Below, in pieces: positions 10,301 to 17,920 of a stretch of DNA of 64,000 bases. Source of the stretch: Rhodopseudomonas palustris (GTDB taxonomy: Bacteria > Pseudomonadota > Alphaproteobacteria > Rhizobiales > Xanthobacteraceae); contig NZ_CP058907.1 of the NCBI RefSeq assembly GCF_013415845.1, forward strand, positions 4,154,001 through 4,218,000, read 5' to 3'. How positions within the stretch are numbered: the stretch's first letter is position 1; the number at the start of each line of letters is the position of its first letter. Under the pieces are notes generated by a model. It did not search any database and was not told the DNA's origin. It worked only from the letters and a program-made list of their open reading frames with translations. The position numbers and the translations under genes are program-made.

Positions 10301-10657
10301 CGCCAGATATGGCGCCAGCTCGTGCTGCAGGTCGCCGGTATATGAGAACGGGAAGCTCTCGGCGTAGCTCTCGACGAAGAAGTCGAACGGGTTGATCACC
10401 GTCATCGCCGCGGTGAAATCGACCTCGATCTTGAGTTCGTCCGCCTTCTCAGGAAACACGAACCGCGCCAGCCAGTTGCCCTGCGGGTCCTGCTGCCAAT
10501 TGATGAAGTGGTTCGCCGGCGTGACCTTCAGCGAATACGACAGAATCGGCGTCCGCGTATGCGGCGCCGGACGCAGCCGGATGGTCTGAGGACCGATGTC
10601 GACCAGACGGTCGTATTTGTAATGCGTGACGTGATGAAGGGCGACATAGATCGACAC
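7316..10657 (-). CDS. giant transglutaminase family protein with DUF2126 region
   Basis: A 1113-residue protein. Residues 1-280 carry the transglutaminase N-terminal region ([20 protein letters not shown]) and core with triad Cys180 ([10 protein letters not shown]), His229 ([11 protein letters not shown]) and Asp245 ([10 protein letters not shown]). The remaining 800 or so residues match the large DUF2126-type extension (for example [48 protein letters not shown]), whose chemistry is not known. The GTG start is preferred because CGGAG stands eight nt before it and the family motif starts right after; an in-frame ATG 18 codons upstream lacks this. It is the first gene of a three-gene operon with the ATP-grasp/alpha-E protein and the second transglutaminase. 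Confidence 0.88.
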   Translation of the reverse strand: MSIYVALHHVTHYKYDRLVDIGPQTIRLRPAPHTRTPILSYSLKVTPANHFINWQQDPQGNWLARFVFPEKADELKIEVDFTAAMTVINPFDFFVESYAESFPFSYTGDLQHELAPYLATTEPGPLFKAYLDSIPREAESTVNFLVDLNAKLRERVNYIIRMEPGVQTPEETLAKGAGSCRDSAWLLIQTLRHLGLAARFVSGYLIQLRPDIESLDGPKGATHDFTDLHAWAEVYLPGAGWVGFDVTSGLLAGEGHIPVAATPHYRTAAPISGVVGFANVDFKFDMRVERIREAPRITMPFSDESWARLDALGEKVDADLVAHDVRLTMGGEPTFVSIDDLESPEWNVAAVGGAKRMLADDLIRRLRTRFAPGGLLHFGQGKWYPGESLPRWAFGLYWRKDGVPIWNNADLIAPVVGQRPAKVEEAEQFAIGTAKRLGIDTDYVLPAYEDPNHWLQKEAALPPNVDPQDNKLSDPEERARMARVFDTGLNTPRGFVLPIQAWNAEATPAQKKRWRSERWKLRRGNLFLLPGDSPLGFRLPISSLPHIPEDDYPFIVPRDPLEPRGALPLFAPPPANDADPEREQMPVFEQSAGEATTSQPVEEQKLRKGGVRTAMSIELREGVLCAFMPPTETIEDYLELIAAVEATAEEMQIRVHIEGYPPPYDPRIDVIKVTPDPGVIEVNIQPASSWREAVRTTFGLYEDAAQVRLGANRFLIDGRHTGTGGGNHVVVGGASPADSPFLRRPDLLKSLVLFWQRHPSLSYLFSGMFIGPTSQAPRIDEARHDSLYELEIALNQVPPPGVKGPLWLADRLFRNILVDITGNTHRAEICIDKMYSPDSPTGRLGLVEFRALEMPPDPRMSLAQQLLIRALIAMLWREPLSGKFVRWGTALHDRFMLPHYLWEDFRDVLGELARAGYAFEPEWFTAQLEFRFPVFGSVYHGGVTLEVRQALEPWHVLGEEGTAGGTVRFVDSSVERLQVKAEGFVEGRHVITCNGRRLPMTATARSGEAVAAVRFKAWQPASGLHPTIPVHAPLVFDIVDTWNGRSLGGCVYHVAHPGGRAYETKPVNSYEAEARRLARFQDHGHTPGRIDPPHEERTLEFPLTLDLRTPLLH

Positions 10658-10962
10658 AAGGGCAGCTCCGGCATTGAATTTGAGCAGAACACCGGAGCTC
10701 GGGGCGATCAAGCGCTAACAAAGGGCAAGGGCTGCTTAAGTATGGGGCGGAGCCCGGCTGCGTAGAGGGTCGTCATCGCCCGCGCAGACGGGCGACCCAG
10801 TCTCGCACCGAATCGAAGCTTTCTCTGCAACGCTCCTTGCAGAATCTCTCGTTCGTCATTCCGGGATGCGCCCTCTTGGGCGCAGGCCCGGAATCCATAT
10901 TCCCGGCGGAGGTTATGGATTCCGGGCTCGCGCTTCGCGCGCCCCGGAATGACGACGGTTCT
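10658..10962. other. intergenic region with one palindromic repeat
   Basis: This 305-base stretch separates two minus-strand genes. It should hold the promoter of the transglutaminase operon, but no convincing -35/-10 pair is seen. Its right half is a GTCATTCCGG-type repeat (listed separately). No gene is supported in it. Confidence 0.6.
10854..10954. repeat. GTCATTCCGG palindromic repeat, copy 1
   Basis: About 101 bases bounded by CGTCATTCCGG and CCCGGAATGACG, with internal GGCCCGGAATCCATA and TATGGATTCCGGGCTC arms, so the single strand can fold into a long hairpin. The same plan recurs at five more places in the window, always between genes. Confidence 0.85.
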
Positions 10963-11739
10963 TCACGCCTTGCCGCCCGAGTTTTTCCGCGTCTCGGCGA
11001 CCCAGCTGCGGGCGCCGATCGCCATGATGCCGCTGTCGTTGAGCAGCGTCACCAGTTTGAAGCCGAGCGCGATGTTGCGGGCGGCGCCTTCCGGGCCGGA
11101 GCAATGGATGCCCGGATACAGGCCGCGCTTGTCGCATTCCTTGAGCAGCTTGTCGTAGATCTTCAGGATCTCCGGCTCGTCGCGGTCGAGCTTCGGCACC
11201 AGGCCGTAGGAGAAGCCGAGATCGCTGGGCCCGATATACACGCCGGCAATGCCTTCGACGTCGAGGATCGCCTCCATGTTCTCGACCGCGGTGCGGGTCT
11301 CGATCATCGGGATGCACAGCGTCTCGTCGTTCGCGGTCGCCTGATAGTTTCCGGACGAGCCGTAGAGACCGGCACGGATCGGACCGTTACTGCGGGTGCC
11401 GCGCGGCGGGTACTTGCAATACTGGACGAAGTTTTCAGCTTCCTCCTTGGTATTCACCATCGGGCAGATCACCCCGTAGGCGCCGCCGTCCAGCACCTTG
11501 CCGATGATGCCCGGCTCGTTCCACGGCACCCGCACCATCGGCGTCACCGGATGCGCCTGCATCGCCTGGAAACAGGTGACCATCGATTGATAGTCCTGCA
11601 CGCCGTGCTGGATATCGACCGTGACGCTGTCGAACCCGCACTGTGCCATCACCTCGGCCGAGAACCCCGACGGAATCGCCAGCCAGCCATTGACCACGAC
11701 TTTGCCGTCGGCCCAGAGTTGTTTCACCTTGTTTGCCAT
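10963..11739 (-). CDS. hpaI: HpcH/HpaI family aldolase (4-hydroxy-2-oxoheptanedioate aldolase)
   Basis: Class II metal-dependent aldolase that splits 4-hydroxy-2-oxoheptane-1,7-dioate into pyruvate and succinic semialdehyde, the last step of homoprotocatechuate meta-cleavage. The 258-residue product shows the family blocks VTVDIQHGVQDYQSM, MVRVPWNEPGIIGKVLDGGA, ICPMVNTKEEAE, PMIETRTAVENMEAI (metal-binding Glu) and GIAGVYIGPSDLGFSYG. AAGGA precedes the ATG by seven nt. The gene lies with hpaR, hpaH, hpaF, hpaE, hpaD and hpaG, which supports the pathway role; the closely related 2-keto-3-deoxy acid aldolases remain an alternative. Confidence 0.88.
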   Translation of the reverse strand: MANKVKQLWADGKVVVNGWLAIPSGFSAEVMAQCGFDSVTVDIQHGVQDYQSMVTCFQAMQAHPVTPMVRVPWNEPGIIGKVLDGGAYGVICPMVNTKEEAENFVQYCKYPPRGTRSNGPIRAGLYGSSGNYQATANDETLCIPMIETRTAVENMEAILDVEGIAGVYIGPSDLGFSYGLVPKLDRDEPEILKIYDKLLKECDKRGLYPGIHCSGPEGAARNIALGFKLVTLLNDSGIMAIGARSWVAETRKNSGGKA

Positions 11740-11786
11740 TGTCAGTCCTTGCGCGCTATCAGATTGACTAAATTACTAGTACACGG

Positions 11787-11901
11787 CGTCATCGCCGGGC
11801 TTGCCCCGCCTGCGGGGCCGAAGCCCCTTCGGCGCGGCGAAGGCCCGGCGATCCATCGTCACGAAGAAGGATGGATGCGCGGGTCAAGCCCGCGCATGAC
11901 G
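11787..11901. repeat. palindromic intergenic repeat of a different family
   Basis: About 115 bases with nested inverted repeats: ATCGCCGGGC pairs with GCCCGGCGAT, CCCCGCCTGCGGGG folds on itself, and GATGCGCGGGTCAAGC is followed by GCCCGCGCATGAC. It lies between hpaI and the dehydrogenase gene. It does not share the GTCATTCCGG ends of the main repeat family. Confidence 0.7.
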
Positions 11902-11922
11902 ATCGGAATTGTTGCGATCGCC

Positions 11923-13008
11923 TCACGCCGTCGCCGCCTGGATCGCGGCTTCGTCGACGCCGACTTCGCGCGCGGTGGCGACGATGGCGGCCCAGGTGTC
12001 ATCGGGGAGCGGAACGCCGTTCCTGGTCCGCTCGGCGCGGGTGGCGGTTTCGGGATCGCCGGGGATCAACACCTGATCGACGCCGGCGACCGTCTTGGAG
12101 CTTTTGAAGAAGTCGATGTAGCGGGTGACTTCGGCATCGAAGACGTGCGCCGGATCGATGCGCTTCGGATCGACATAGATCGAGAACATGCCGTTGGCGA
12201 ATGGCCGGTCTGGGCCGGTGGCGCCGTTGCCGGTGAGCGCGCCGCCGAGCAGTTCGCAGATCAGCGCCAGCCCCGAGCCCTTGTGTTCGCCGAAAGCGCG
12301 GATCGCCCCTCGGCCGTTGGCGTGGTTGATCGGGCCGTCCTTCTCGTGCGGGCCGTACAGCGTCGCCGGATCTTCGCTCAAAGAGCCGTCGGCATTGATC
12401 AGCGCGCCTTGCGGCAGCTTCTTGCCGCCGCGCGCCGCGACCAGCACCTTGCCTTCGGCGACGATCGAGGTGGCAAGATCGAGCACCACCGGCGGCGCGT
12501 CCGGGCGCGGGATGCCGACGCAATAAGGCGCAGTGGACAATCGGCGTTCAACGCCGCCGAACGGCGCGACCAGGATCGAGCCCGCCGCGGTGACGAAGTG
12601 AATCGAGACCAAGCCTTCAGCGGCGGCCATCTCGGCCCAGTCTCCGATCCGGCCGATGTGACCGGCGTTCTTCAGCGCCACCGCCGACAGCCCCTGCGCC
12701 TTGCACTTGTCGATGCCGATCCGCACCGCCTGCGGGCCCACAGTCTGGCCGTAGCCGAACTTGCCGTCGACCACTGCGAGCGACGGCAGATCGACCGGGA
12801 CGTCGACGGTCTGGTCCGGATGCACCGCGCCGGCGTTGCGCCAGCGGATGTAGACCGGCACGCGGATGACGCCGTGGCTGTCGTGGCCTGTGAGATTAGC
12901 GGTGGTGAGATACGAGCCGATCCGCCGCGCCTCTTCCTTGGACGAGCCCGCACGCTCAAACACCTGGGCGACGAAATCGATCAGCCGATCGACCTGCACC
13001 GTCACCAT
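11923..13008 (-). CDS. Ldh family (LDH2/malate/ureidoglycolate type) oxidoreductase
   Basis: A 361-residue NAD(P)-dependent 2-hydroxyacid dehydrogenase of the LDH2 fold (malate, L-lactate, ureidoglycolate and related enzymes). Family motifs are TGHDSHGVIRVPVYI with the catalytic His region, VDGKFGYGQTVG, AVALKNAGHIGRIGDWAE, and GEHKGSGLALICELLGGALTG near the C-terminus. The ATG has AGGAG nine nt upstream; longer readings would run into the hpaR intergenic space. It is not a standard Hpa pathway enzyme, so its place here, 40 nt after hpaR, suggests a peripheral role such as oxidising or reducing a side-chain hydroxy/keto acid. The substrate cannot be told from sequence. Confidence 0.85.
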   Translation of the reverse strand: MVTVQVDRLIDFVAQVFERAGSSKEEARRIGSYLTTANLTGHDSHGVIRVPVYIRWRNAGAVHPDQTVDVPVDLPSLAVVDGKFGYGQTVGPQAVRIGIDKCKAQGLSAVALKNAGHIGRIGDWAEMAAAEGLVSIHFVTAAGSILVAPFGGVERRLSTAPYCVGIPRPDAPPVVLDLATSIVAEGKVLVAARGGKKLPQGALINADGSLSEDPATLYGPHEKDGPINHANGRGAIRAFGEHKGSGLALICELLGGALTGNGATGPDRPFANGMFSIYVDPKRIDPAHVFDAEVTRYIDFFKSSKTVAGVDQVLIPGDPETATRAERTRNGVPLPDDTWAAIVATAREVGVDEAAIQAATA

Positions 13009-13048
13009 GTCGGCGCACTCCTGCGGCCAGCGGTCATCTGCTGTTGGG

Positions 13049-13588
13049 TCATTCGTCGTCTCCTCCCGGCACCGCGGCCTTCGCCTGCGGTCGAACTTTG
13101 CGGCCGCGAGTTGAGCGAGATTCCTGATCGCTGTCCACCGCGCTTCCGGCATGGCGCACCGGCATCGCCATCAGGCTCGCCTCCAACGCGCGCAGCAGTT
13201 CCTGCAGTTCGGCGAGCCTGGCACCGCCGGTCCGCCGCGTGATTTCGGCGTAGATTGCTTCCGAGAACGGCGCGACCGTCTCGATCAGCTTCAACCCCTT
13301 GGCGGTGATCGACACCATGCTACGGCGCTGGTCGTCCTTGGCGAGTTTACGTGCCACCAGCTTGCGGGCCTCGAGATCACGCAGCATCCGCGACAGGCTG
13401 GGGCCGAGCAGGAAGGCGCTGTGCGCCAGCTCGGTGACTTCGATCGCATCGACCGCCGTGAGCGCGCGCAGGATGCGCCATTGCTGCTCGCTGAGACCGT
13501 GGGCGCGCAGCAGCGGGCGGAAGTGCCGCATCACCGCCTCGCGGCCACGCAGCAGCAGCATCGGCAGCGAGCGCGAGAACTCGCGCAT
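13049..13588 (-). CDS. hpaR: MarR family regulator, HpaR type
   Basis: A 179-residue winged-helix regulator. The opening MREFSRSLPMLLLRGREAV then FRPLLRAHGLSEQQWRILRAL follows the HpaR/HpcR pattern, and the wing region (LGPSLSRMLRDLEARKLV, KDDQRRSMVSITAKG) is typical MarR. These proteins repress homoprotocatechuate genes and release DNA on binding a pathway substrate. The start used here aligns with known family members; in-frame ATGs upstream would add a segment that looks like intergenic repeat DNA (SLRAKRSKPAAGPKAG) and the longest would begin inside the palindrome that is the likely operator. The C-terminal tail of about 35 charged residues is an extra. Confidence 0.85.
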   Translation of the reverse strand: MREFSRSLPMLLLRGREAVMRHFRPLLRAHGLSEQQWRILRALTAVDAIEVTELAHSAFLLGPSLSRMLRDLEARKLVARKLAKDDQRRSMVSITAKGLKLIETVAPFSEAIYAEITRRTGGARLAELQELLRALEASLMAMPVRHAGSAVDSDQESRSTRGRKVRPQAKAAVPGGDDE

Positions 13589-13755
13589 CGGCAGTTCTTT
13601 GTTCTGCGCCGCCCCTTCACCGTCCTCGCGAAGCACCTCGCGCCGAAGCGATCCCGCCTTGGGGCCTGCCGCAGGCTTGCTGCGCTTCGCTCGTAATGAG
13701 GGGGGAGAAGTCTTTTGCATCGCAATAAGCACGGTTTGGATTTGAGCCTCATCAT

Positions 13756-13767
13756 TTAACATGTTAA
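13756..13767. promoter_or_regulatory. candidate HpaR operator
   Basis: A perfect 12-base palindrome TTAACATGTTAA lies in the divergent space between hpaR and hpaH. The AT-rich site stands out in GC-rich DNA, and MarR-type repressors commonly bind such palindromes in their own divergent promoters. Binding by HpaR is inferred from position. Confidence 0.65.
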
Positions 13768-13833
13768 TCAGTTTACGCGCGAGCGTTTTTGTCGGCGCCG
13801 ACGCAGGGATGGAAATCAAGGCGGAAGCCCAAC

Positions 13834-14640
13834 ATGGCGTTGTCGAACAACGAAATTCGCGCCGCGGCCGAGCGGCTGCAGCAGGCCGAGACAACCAAGG
13901 TGCAGATCCGCCAGCTGTCGCTGGATCATCCGGCGATCACGATTCCCGACGCCTACGCAATCCAGGGCGCCTGGATCGAGATCAAGCAGGCTGCGGGCCG
14001 ACGCGTGCGCGGCCACAAGATCGGGCTGACCTCGAAGGCGATGCAGGGCCAGCTCGGCATCGATGAGCCGGACAGCGGCATTCTGCTCGACGACATGTTC
14101 TTTGGTGACGGCGGCATCGTGCCGACCGATCGCTTCATCGCGACGCGCGTCGAAGCCGAACTCGCCTTCGTCATCAAGCATCGCCTCGCCGGTCCGCATT
14201 GCACGATCTTCGACGTGCTGAACGCCACTGATTTCGTGGTGCCGGCACTGGAGATCCTCGATACCCGCGTACAGCGCGTCGATCCTGAGACCAAGGCGAC
14301 GCGGAAGATCTATGACACCATCGCCGACAACGCGGCGAATGCCGGCATCGTGCTCGGCGGCCGGCCGATCCGGCCGCTCGACACCGACCTGCGCTGGATC
14401 GGCGCGCTCGCTTACAAGAACGGTCAGCTCGAGGAGACCGGCCTCGCCGCAGGCGTGCTCAACCATCCGGCGACCGCGGTGGCGTGGCTCGCCAACAAAA
14501 TCGCGCCGCAGGGCCTGGCGCTGGAGCCAGGCCAGATCGTGCTGGCCGGCTCGTTCATTCGCGCGATCGAGACGGCGAAGGGTGATACGATCCAGGCCGA
14601 CTACGGGCCCTACGGCACCGTGAGTTGTTACTTCGGGTAA
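13834..14640 (+). CDS. hpaH: 2-oxo-hept-4-ene-1,7-dioate hydratase
   Basis: Hydratase that adds water to 2-oxohept-4-ene-1,7-dioate in homoprotocatechuate breakdown. The 268-residue product shows the hydratase/decarboxylase family pattern: [56 protein letters not shown] with metal-binding Glu residues, and [12 protein letters not shown]. The start with MALSNNEI is preferred over one 15 codons upstream because the upstream part has no family match and lies close to the promoter. It is the first gene of the plus-strand hpa operon and is divergent from hpaR. Confidence 0.92.
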   Translation: MALSNNEIRAAAERLQQAETTKVQIRQLSLDHPAITIPDAYAIQGAWIEIKQAAGRRVRGHKIGLTSKAMQGQLGIDEPDSGILLDDMFFGDGGIVPTDRFIATRVEAELAFVIKHRLAGPHCTIFDVLNATDFVVPALEILDTRVQRVDPETKATRKIYDTIADNAANAGIVLGGRPIRPLDTDLRWIGALAYKNGQLEETGLAAGVLNHPATAVAWLANKIAPQGLALEPGQIVLAGSFIRAIETAKGDTIQADYGPYGTVSCYFG

Positions 14641-14660
14641 CGAGCCGAAGCGAGGGATCC

Positions 14661-15059
14661 ATGCCGCATTTCACCATCGAATATTCCGCCAATCTCGACG
14701 ACAAGCTCGACATCGCCGAGGTCGTCGAACTTGTTCGCAGCACCGCGATTGAAACCGGGATCTTTCCGGTTGGCGGGGTGCGGGTCCGCGCGATCCGCTG
14801 CGAGCATTATGCGATCGCCGACGGCCGGCCGGGCTTCGCCTTCATGGCGATGCTGCTGCGGCTCGGCGAAGGCCGCGACCTCGCCGCCCGCAAGCGCGCC
14901 GGCGATCACATCTTCGCCCAGCTCTCGCACTACCTTGATCCGCTGTTCGGCGACGAGGGCTTCGCGCTGTCGTTCGACATGGTGGTCAACGACAACGAGA
15001 CGAGCTGGAAGCGCAACTCGATCCACGACCTGTTGATCGCCGAGGCCCGCCATGGCTGA
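14661..15059 (+). CDS. hpaF: 5-carboxymethyl-2-hydroxymuconate isomerase
   Basis: Small tautomerase-superfamily enzyme (132 residues) that isomerises 5-carboxymethyl-2-hydroxymuconate. It starts MPHFTIEYSANL, so Pro2 is available as the catalytic base after Met removal, as the family requires. Further typical segments are FPVGGVRVRAIRCEHY and the C-terminal NSIHDLL. GAGGG precedes the ATG by about five nt. The gene follows hpaH by 20 nt and overlaps the start of hpaE by 8 nt, so the three are co-translated. Confidence 0.92.
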   Translation: MPHFTIEYSANLDDKLDIAEVVELVRSTAIETGIFPVGGVRVRAIRCEHYAIADGRPGFAFMAMLLRLGEGRDLAARKRAGDHIFAQLSHYLDPLFGDEGFALSFDMVVNDNETSWKRNSIHDLLIAEARHG

Positions 15060-16593
15060 TGCCGCTACGCCCCCTTCCGGATTTCAGGCCAATCTCGACC
15101 GTGCCGCGCCGCTGCTGAAGCAGCTCAAGGCCGATGGCATCGGCCATCTGATCGGCGGCGAGATCGTCGCAGCCTCATCCGGCGAAGTGTTCGAGACGGC
15201 CTCGCCGATCGACAATTCGGTGCTGGCGCAGGTGGCGCGCGGCACGGCGGCGGACATCGACCGCGCCGCCAAGGCAGCTAAGGCTGCGTTTCCGGCGTGG
15301 CGTGACATGGCGCCCGCCAAGCGGCGCAAGCTGCTACACACAATCGCTGATGCGATCGAGGCGCGCGCCGACGACATCGCCGTGCTGGAATGCATCGACA
15401 CCGGTCAGGCGCATCGCTTCATGGCCAAGGCCGCGATCCGCGCCGCCGAAAACTTCCGGTTCTTCGCCGACAAATGCGCTGAGGCGCGCGACGGCCTGAA
15501 CACGCCGAGCGACGAGCATTGGAACGTCTCGACCCGGGTGCCGATCGGTCCGGTCGGCGTGATCACGCCGTGGAATACGCCGTTCATGCTGTCGACCTGG
15601 AAGATCGCCCCCGCGCTCGCTGCCGGCTGCACCGTGGTGCACAAGCCGGCCGAGTGGTCGCCGGTGACCGCCGACATGCTGGCGCGCATCTGCAAGGACG
15701 CCGGGCTGCCGGACGGCGTGCTCAACACCGTGCACGGTTTCGGCGAAGAGGCCGGCAAGGCGCTGACCGAACATCCAGCCATCAAGGCGATCGCCTTCGT
15801 CGGCGAAACCGCCACCGGCGCCGCGATCATGGCGCAGGGCGCGCCGACGCTGAAGCGGGTGCATTTCGAGCTCGGCGGCAAGAACCCGGTGATCGTGTTT
15901 GGCGACGCCGATCTCGATCGCGCGCTCGATGCCGTGGTGTTCATGATCTACTCGCTGAACGGCGAGCGCTGCACCTCGTCGAGCCGGCTGCTGGTGCAAT
16001 CCTCGATCGCCGACAGCTTCATCGAAAAGCTGGCCGCACGTGTACGCGCCCTCAAGGTCGGCCACCCGCTCGATCCGGCCACCGAAGTCGGTCCGCTGAT
16101 CCATCAGCGCCATCTCGACAAGGTCTGCTCCTATGTCGACGTCGCCCGGAAGGACGGCGCCACCATCGCGGTCGGCGGCGAACCGTTCGATGGCCCCGGC
16201 GGCGGGCACTATGTAAAGCCGACACTGGTGACCAATGCGCGCAGCGACATGCAGGTGGCACAGGACGAAGTATTTGGCCCATTCCTCACCGTGATCCCGT
16301 TCAAGGATGAAGCCGAGGCGATTCAAATCGCCAACGACGTCCGCTACGGACTCACCGGCTATGTCTGGACCGCCGACATGGGCCGCGCCTTGCGCGTCGC
16401 CGAGGCGCTCGAAGCCGGGATGATCTGGCTGAACTCGGAAAACGTCCGCCATTTGCCGACCCCGTTCGGCGGCATGAAGCAGTCCGGCATCGGCCGCGAC
16501 GGCGGCGACTACTCGTTCGAGTTCTACATGGAGACCAAGCACGTCTCTCTGGCCCGCGGCACGCACAAGATTCAGAAGCTGGGGGCGGTGTAG
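15052..16593 (+). CDS. hpaE: 5-carboxymethyl-2-hydroxymuconate semialdehyde dehydrogenase
   Basis: NAD-dependent aldehyde dehydrogenase (513 residues) that oxidises the ring-cleavage product of homoprotocatechuate. Family features are GPVGVITPWNTPFMLSTWKI, FVGETATGAAIM, the general base Glu in HFELGGKNP, catalytic Cys in LNGERCTSSSRLLV, and AQDEVFGPFLTVIPF. Length and the close placement between hpaF and hpaD fit HpaE well. The last residues (THKIQKLGAV) are as expected for this subfamily. Function is well supported by both sequence and context. Confidence 0.93.
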   Translation: MADAATPPSGFQANLDRAAPLLKQLKADGIGHLIGGEIVAASSGEVFETASPIDNSVLAQVARGTAADIDRAAKAAKAAFPAWRDMAPAKRRKLLHTIADAIEARADDIAVLECIDTGQAHRFMAKAAIRAAENFRFFADKCAEARDGLNTPSDEHWNVSTRVPIGPVGVITPWNTPFMLSTWKIAPALAAGCTVVHKPAEWSPVTADMLARICKDAGLPDGVLNTVHGFGEEAGKALTEHPAIKAIAFVGETATGAAIMAQGAPTLKRVHFELGGKNPVIVFGDADLDRALDAVVFMIYSLNGERCTSSSRLLVQSSIADSFIEKLAARVRALKVGHPLDPATEVGPLIHQRHLDKVCSYVDVARKDGATIAVGGEPFDGPGGGHYVKPTLVTNARSDMQVAQDEVFGPFLTVIPFKDEAEAIQIANDVRYGLTGYVWTADMGRALRVAEALEAGMIWLNSENVRHLPTPFGGMKQSGIGRDGGDYSFEFYMETKHVSLARGTHKIQKLGAV

Positions 16594-16610
16594 TGCAAAG
16601 CTTTCCCACG

Positions 16611-16741
16611 CGTCATTCCGGGGCGCTCGCGCAGCGAGCGAACCCGGAATCCATACTCCCTGTGAACGCTGTCGTGCACAGTCGCGGACACAGGGGTTAT
16701 GGATTCCGGGTTCGCGCCTGACGGTGCGCCCCGGAATGACG
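16611..16741. repeat. GTCATTCCGG palindromic repeat, copy 2
   Basis: About 131 bases starting CGTCATTCCGGGGCGC and ending GCGCCCCGGAATGACG, with paired internal ACCCGGAATCCATA and TATGGATTCCGGGTT. It sits inside the hpa operon between hpaE and hpaD. Confidence 0.88.
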
Positions 16742-16788
16742 AGATTTGATGCTGTGAACGAACAACAGGACGATCCGAGGACTCGCCA

Positions 16789-17766
16789 ATGCCGGTGCCG
16801 CAACACGTGTTCGATCCGCCGTTCAACATCGTCCGCGCCAGCCATGTGGTGCTCGACGTCGTCGATCTGAACAAAAGCGTCGAGTTCTACGACAACATCA
16901 TCGGCCTGCATGTCGAAGATCGCGACGACACCACCGCTTACTTGCGCGGCTGTGAGGAGCATCAGCATCATTCGTTGGTGCTGCGCAAAGCGGACGCGCC
17001 GGCCGCGGCACGGCTCGGCTTCAAGGTCGGCAATGAAGACGACCTCGACAAGGCCGGCAGCTTCTTTGCCGAGAACGGGCTGATCTACAGCTTCGTCGAT
17101 CGCCCGTTCCAGGGCCGCACCCTGCACGTCACCGATCCGTTCGGCTATCGGCTCGAACTGTACGCAACAATGGAAAAGCGGCCGCATCTGCTCCGCCGCT
17201 ACGAGCGTTACAAGGGCTGCCATCCGCAGCGGCTCGACCATTTCAACGTGTTCGCGGCCGAAACCCAGGATACGGTCGACTTCTATGCCCGGCTCGGCTT
17301 CCGCCTCACCGAATACGCCGAGGAAGACGGCGACAGCGGGCGCATCGCCGCCGCGTGGATGCACCGCAAAGGCAACGTTCACGACTTCGCACTGACCAAC
17401 GGAAGCGGCCCGCGGCTGCACCATTTCGCCTATTGGGTGCCCGGCCCGCTCAACATCATCCATCTCTGCGACGTGATGGCGTCGAGCGGCCTGGCGCTGG
17501 AGCGCGGCCCCGGTCGCCACGGCATCTCCAACGCCTTCTTCCTCTATGTTCGCGATCCGGACGGCCACCGCATCGAGCTGTACTGCAGCGACTACCAGAC
17601 CATGGACCACGACCACGAGCCGCTCCGCTGGTCGCTGCGCGACCCGCGCCGCCAGACCCTATGGGGCGCGCCTGCGCCGAGGTCCTGGTTCGAGCAGGGC
17701 TCGCCGTTCCTCGGCCAGGAGGTCCGCGAACCGGCCTTCGTAGCCGATGTGGTGATTGCGGATTGA
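16789..17766 (+). CDS. hpaD: 3,4-dihydroxyphenylacetate 2,3-dioxygenase
   Basis: Type I extradiol dioxygenase (325 residues) built from vicinal oxygen chelate repeats; it opens the ring of homoprotocatechuate with Fe(II) or Mn(II). The first half (RASHVVLDVVDLNKSVEFY) lacks metal ligands, and the second carries them: His in RLDHFNVFAAE near residue 146, His in LHHFAYWVPG near 207, and Glu in GHRIELYCSDY near 263. GAGGA lies seven nt before the ATG. The gene is in the hpa operon between hpaE and hpaG. Confidence 0.93.
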   Translation: MPVPQHVFDPPFNIVRASHVVLDVVDLNKSVEFYDNIIGLHVEDRDDTTAYLRGCEEHQHHSLVLRKADAPAAARLGFKVGNEDDLDKAGSFFAENGLIYSFVDRPFQGRTLHVTDPFGYRLELYATMEKRPHLLRRYERYKGCHPQRLDHFNVFAAETQDTVDFYARLGFRLTEYAEEDGDSGRIAAAWMHRKGNVHDFALTNGSGPRLHHFAYWVPGPLNIIHLCDVMASSGLALERGPGRHGISNAFFLYVRDPDGHRIELYCSDYQTMDHDHEPLRWSLRDPRRQTLWGAPAPRSWFEQGSPFLGQEVREPAFVADVVIAD

Positions 17767-17798
17767 GCCTCGGATGCGCACACTCAAACCATGAAACT

Positions 17799-17901
17799 CG
17801 TCATTCCGGGGCGCTCGCGAAAGCGAGCGAACCCGGAATCCAGAAGTTCAGAGCACCTCGGGATTCCGGGTTCGCGCCGGACGGCGCGCCCCGGAATGAC
17901 G
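17799..17901. repeat. GTCATTCCGG palindromic repeat, copy 3
   Basis: About 103 bases, CGTCATTCCGGGGCGC at the left and GCGCCCCGGAATGACG at the right, with internal AACCCGGAATCC and GGATTCCGGGTT that also pair. It separates hpaD from hpaG. Confidence 0.88.
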
Positions 17902-17920
17902 GCATCAAAGGCTGATCACC

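Noticed and set aside
7793..10345. An 850-codon open frame on the plus strand
   Set aside because: It is antisense to the DUF2126 transglutaminase gene, and no motif or start signal supports it.
10854..10954. CRISPR-like array from repeated GTCATTCCGG elements
   Set aside because: The copies are scattered singly, differ in the centre, are palindromic over 100 bases and have no regular spacers or cas genes.
10837..13242. An 801-codon open frame on the plus strand
   Set aside because: It crosses two real minus-strand genes, a repeat and two gaps; no protein family fits.
15334..17616. A 760-codon open frame on the minus strand
   Set aside because: It runs antisense through hpaE, a palindromic repeat and hpaD, all well supported on the other strand.
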